The position numbers were made by a program, and so were the translations under genes. This document shows, piece after piece, positions 5,631 to 7,420 of a DNA stretch of 7,420 nucleotides (position 1 is the stretch's first letter; each line of letters starts with the position of its first letter). The DNA comes from Bacillota bacterium (GTDB lineage: Bacteria > Bacillota > Clostridia > Lachnospirales > Lachnospiraceae): assembly GCA_023441965.1 (NCBI GenBank), contig JAEZNB010000101.1, forward strand, positions 1-7,420, written 5' to 3'. The notes below the pieces were generated by a model. The model searched no databases. It saw only the letters and a list, made by a program, of their open reading frames with translations, and had not been told where the DNA came from.

Positions 5631-6419
5631 ATGAAAAGAGTAATTCCACTCTTCCTGTTCTTCACCCTTGTTATGGTGATCGCTACCGCCTGCAAGGCCG
5701 AAGGCTCCCATCAACCCGAGGTAAAAGAAAGTACTTCGGATAAGGCGGGTACTGCAGAGGAGAAGAAGGATAACACTGTGACTGAAGAAGTCAAGCAGGA
5801 CCAGACTATACCTGCCAGTGAAGCTACAGAGAAAACTGAACTGCAGCCGGAGGGGCCGACTCCTGCAGCTGATTCTACTTCGGCAACGGAACCCAGTTCT
5901 GCAACAGTGGATTTAAGCTCGACAACGGAGCCGACTCCTGCATCAATAGATTCAGCTGCAACGGAACCTAGTCCTGCAATCGTGGATTCAAGCTCGGCTA
6001 CAGAACCTAGCTCTGATTCTATCACAGGAAGCTGGTATTCCGGTGATATCTCAGGTACTTATCAATCCGATACAGGCTTATACGATGGTCTGACCGGGAT
6101 GGGCTTGATCTATACCTTCCGGGAGGACCTCACCTTTACACAAGTGGTCGGCTTTGGCTCCTATTTCCTTACCCAAGGAAGCTATCGCCTGGAGGAGGGT
6201 GTGCTTACCCTAACAGACAGGATATCCCTGGAAAGCGCCGATGGCGGAGTGAGCTGGGGCAAGCAGGAGTCTTTGCCTGATACCTCCGCTTATTACGAGG
6301 TCGGAGCAGATGCTTCAGGAGCATATCTCCTGCTGGGGGAGGAGGGTGCCGGTCTGCCCCTTACTCCGGCTGTGAATGCAATGAAGCTGAAGACCATGAA
6401 TGACACAGCCCTTCCATGA
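5631..6419 (+). CDS. lipoprotein with TEP-repeat spacer and lipocalin/DUF5640-like C-terminal domain (262 aa)
   Basis: A predicted exported lipoprotein. MKR, a hydrophobic core and the lipobox ATAC put the lipidated Cys at residue 21. Residues 22-130 form a very long hydrophilic spacer, first Lys/Glu-rich, then a repeat with T-E-P at 86, 99, 111 and 124 (units of 13, 12 and 13 residues). From about 132 the sequence changes to a compact beta-rich domain: GSWYSGDISGTY (133-144), GLIYTFREDLTFTQ (158-171) and GSYRLEEGVLTLTDR (183-197). The order of G-x-W, a Y-x-F-x-x-D-x-x-F-T hairpin, then G-x-Y-x-x-x-x-x-x-L-T-L is the look of lipocalin-like or DUF5640-type small beta-barrel domains of Firmicutes surface proteins; this is a loose match. 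The start is clear: AAAGGAGG (5617-5624) overlaps the previous stop codon and lies 6 nt before the ATG. Last gene of the operon. Confidence 0.8.
   Translation: MKRVIPLFLFFTLVMVIATACKAEGSHQPEVKESTSDKAGTAEEKKDNTVTEEVKQDQTIPASEATEKTELQPEGPTPAADSTSATEPSSATVDLSSTTEPTPASIDSAATEPSPAIVDSSSATEPSSDSITGSWYSGDISGTYQSDTGLYDGLTGMGLIYTFREDLTFTQVVGFGSYFLTQGSYRLEEGVLTLTDRISLESADGGVSWGKQESLPDTSAYYEVGADASGAYLLLGEEGAGLPLTPAVNAMKLKTMNDTALP
5883..6020 (+). repeat. tandem DNA repeat, units of 39, 36, 39 and 24 (partial) bp
   Basis: Units start at 5883, 5922, 5958 and 5997. Units 1 and 3 differ at only a few positions (both open GCAACGGAACC and end AAGCTCG); unit 2 lacks one codon, and unit 4 is truncated. It encodes the T-E-P spacer of lipoprotein 3. 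Tracts like this can change length by slipped-strand replication or recombination. Confidence 0.8.
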
Positions 6420-6506
6420 GACGAATTTACTTCGGCGGAATATTTACTGACGCAGCTTACTGATTCTAGGTTTTGTAACATGCTATTCTATCGCTCTATC
6501 GCATAA

Positions 6507-6540
6507 AAAAGGACTGCTTCCATACCGGAACAGTCCTTTT
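6507..6540. terminator. bidirectional intrinsic terminator between lipoprotein operon and Nudix gene
   Basis: AAAAGGACTG (6507-6516) pairs with CAGTCCTTTT (6531-6540); an inner TTCC/GGAA (6518-6521, 6527-6530) extends the stem past a one-base bulge to an ATACC loop. Poly-A on the left and T on the right let it work for both the plus-strand operon ending at 6419 and the minus-strand Nudix gene ending at 6546. The stretch 6420-6506 contains nothing else that I can identify. Confidence 0.85.
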
Positions 6541-6545
6541 CATAA

Positions 6546-6998
6546 TCAGAAATATTTCTTACTACCCCATAGGTTACTTTTCTTGAGATCGATATACTCA
6601 TTATAAGCCCGCTCAAGTATCTGCTTCTCATTGGCGAACTTCAGCATATGATAAGCCTCGTGGTACTTGTAGTAACCGGAATCCATAAAATATTCTTCCC
6701 TTTGTGGTTTGCTGTAATAACTTTCAGACATCATTAGATACCAATGAACATCCTTTAATACTGTATTTTGAGGTGTGCTGAAGGAATATTGGCTTTTTCC
6801 GATATATTTTATGATGGAAGCACTCACTCCTGCTTCCTCCTTAACCTCTCGGATTGCCGTCTCCTTATATTCTTCTCCTTCTTCCACAGTTCCTTTTGGT
6901 AGCACCCACCCCTCATATTTGTTCTTGTAATTTTTATACAGTAATAAAATCTTCCCTCTGAATATAACTACACCACCACAGCTCGTTGCTTCTACCAT
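6546..6998 (-). CDS. Nudix (MutT-type) hydrolase (150 aa)
   Basis: A cytoplasmic Nudix pyrophosphohydrolase, a class that cleaves nucleoside diphosphates linked to another group using Mg2+ or Mn2+. The Nudix box is perfect: G-x5-E-x7-R-E-V-K-E-E-A-G-V at residues 36-58, preceded by WVLPKG (31-36), as in MutT/diadenosine-polyphosphate hydrolase-type members. The N-terminal strand CGGVVIF (7-13) and the basic helical C-terminal tail (about 110-150) fit a single-domain enzyme. The substrate cannot be told from sequence; Ap4A/Ap6A-type dinucleotides are one option. The frame is open to 7061, but I start at the ATG at 6998-6996 because AGGAGG (7011-7006) lies 7 nt before it and the upstream ATG lacks a site and would sit inside the leader. 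The gene converges on the lipoprotein operon across a shared terminator and has its own promoter. Confidence 0.93.
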   Translation of the reverse strand: MVEATSCGGVVIFRGKILLLYKNYKNKYEGWVLPKGTVEEGEEYKETAIREVKEEAGVSASIIKYIGKSQYSFSTPQNTVLKDVHWYLMMSESYYSKPQREEYFMDSGYYKYHEAYHMLKFANEKQILERAYNEYIDLKKSNLWGSKKYF

Positions 6999-7005
6999 CG
7001 CAATT

Positions 7006-7011
7006 CCTCCT
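7006..7011 (-). promoter_or_regulatory. ribosome binding site deciding the Nudix start
   Basis: AGGAGG on the minus strand, 7 nt before the ATG at 6998-6996. It favours the 150-residue product over the 171-residue reading that opens at 7061. Confidence 0.85.
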
Positions 7012-7042
7012 GCTATTGGTGTGCCATCTTTAACTATCCTAA

Positions 7043-7071
7043 AGTATACATCAATATGCACAAGTTTTCAA
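7043..7071 (-). promoter_or_regulatory. sigma-A-type promoter of the Nudix gene
   Basis: On the minus strand, TTGAAA (7071-7066) and TATACT (7048-7043) with an ideal 17-bp spacer. Each box has five or more consensus positions or near-equivalents. Transcription would start near 7036, giving a leader of about 38 nt that carries the AGGAGG. The upstream ATG at 7061 lies within the promoter, which supports the shorter gene model. Confidence 0.7.
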
Positions 7072-7075
7072 CTTG
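7061..7075. promoter_or_regulatory. palindrome overlapping the -35 box of the Nudix promoter
   Basis: CAAGTTTTCAACTTG: perfect 6-bp arms around a 3-bp centre, covering the whole -35 element. This position would suit a repressor operator. It is short and AT-rich, so it may be chance. Confidence 0.35.
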
Positions 7076-7151
7076 ATTTTATTTACTTTTTACATATTAC
7101 CTTAGAAAATAGGCATAATGTACCCCAAAAACAGTCTGAGTTATACCCTTC

Positions 7152-7420
7152 TCACTTATTAAAATATGCAGCAAAGATCTTACTTGCGATAGGGACAGCA
7201 TATTCACTTCCTGTTCCCACACTTTCCACAATGATACTGACGACGATCTGCGGCTCCTCTGCCGGGGCAAATCCGATAAACCAGGCATGAGCAGGCTTAC
7301 CACCATCCAGGTCCGCAGAACCCGTCTTTCCGGCTGCTTCAATCTTCAGCTGCTCCAACTCCTTGGCTGTACCTCCGGTAACAACACCTCTCATCAGCTC
7401 AGTCAGATAATCCGCTTCCA
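7152..7420 (-). CDS. penicillin-binding protein, transpeptidase domain C-terminal end (partial, 5' end outside window)
   Basis: The last 88 codons of a penicillin-binding transpeptidase that cross-links peptidoglycan outside the membrane. Visible landmarks are the third active-site motif K-T-G in AAGKTGSA (K at 7328-7326), then HAWFIGFAP and the strand QIVVSIIVES, the typical end of the serine transpeptidase fold. Ending a few residues past IASKIFAAYF, without an extra domain, resembles class B enzymes such as PbpA/PBP2-type proteins of clostridia. The catalytic S-x-x-K and S-x-N motifs lie beyond the right edge. The frame runs open to 7420, so the gene is cut by the window, not broken. Its stop (TGA, 7154-7152) is 153 bp before the Nudix start on the same strand; I see no clear terminator between them, so read-through is possible. 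Confidence 0.88.
   Translation of the reverse strand, partial: EADYLTELMRGVVTGGTAKELEQLKIEAAGKTGSADLDGGKPAHAWFIGFAPAEEPQIVVSIIVESVGTGSEYAVPIASKIFAAYFNK

Noticed and set aside
5883..6020. Tandem units considered as a CRISPR array
   Set aside because: The units abut with no spacers, keep the reading frame, and encode a lipoprotein linker.
5711..6025. Minus-strand open frame of Val/Ser/Glu/Ala repeats opposite lipoprotein 3
   Set aside because: Its repeats are only the complement of the tandem T-E-P DNA repeat; it has no ribosome site.

Overview
The window looks like chromosomal DNA from a Gram-positive member of the Clostridia, most likely Lachnospiraceae or a close relative. The reasons are the strong GGAGG-type ribosome binding sites, U-tract hairpin terminators, three lipoproteins with long hydrophilic spacers, a MalT-type LuxR regulator, and protein families common in that group. 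This placement is inferred from style and family content, not from a marker gene.

Layout. Positions 1-201 hold no convincing gene. They contain a short hairpin segment that resembles the right end (and omega-RNA tail) of an IS200/IS605-type element, then a strong bidirectional terminator. Positions 202-2712 (minus) encode an 836-residue LuxR/MalT-type ATP-binding transcriptional regulator. A 277-bp divergent intergenic region follows, with a candidate promoter for the regulator, a repeated 9-mer and a GC-rich leader hairpin. Positions 2990-6419 (plus) form a compact five-gene run: an S23-like four-helix-bundle protein, a DUF4870-type membrane protein whose start overlaps the previous stop (ATGA), and three lipoproteins whose predicted mature parts I do not recognise or recognise only loosely. 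The run ends at a bidirectional terminator (6507-6540). Convergent to it, on the minus strand, are a Nudix hydrolase (6546-6998) with its own good promoter, and the 3' end of a penicillin-binding protein gene that runs off the right edge (7152-7420).

How the genes may work together. The regulator is divergent from the five-gene run, so it is the obvious candidate to control it. It belongs to a class in which ligand and ATP binding switch on DNA binding. The five genes all point to the cell envelope, apart from the small helical-bundle protein, which would be cytoplasmic. Tight spacing (4-bp overlap, then gaps of 57, 20 and 12 bp) supports one transcript. No enzyme is recognisable in the run, so its job is unknown; a LuxR-controlled envelope or surface-lipoprotein system is the inference that best fits. 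This is the part of the window most likely to be undescribed. The Nudix and PBP genes look like ordinary housekeeping neighbours.
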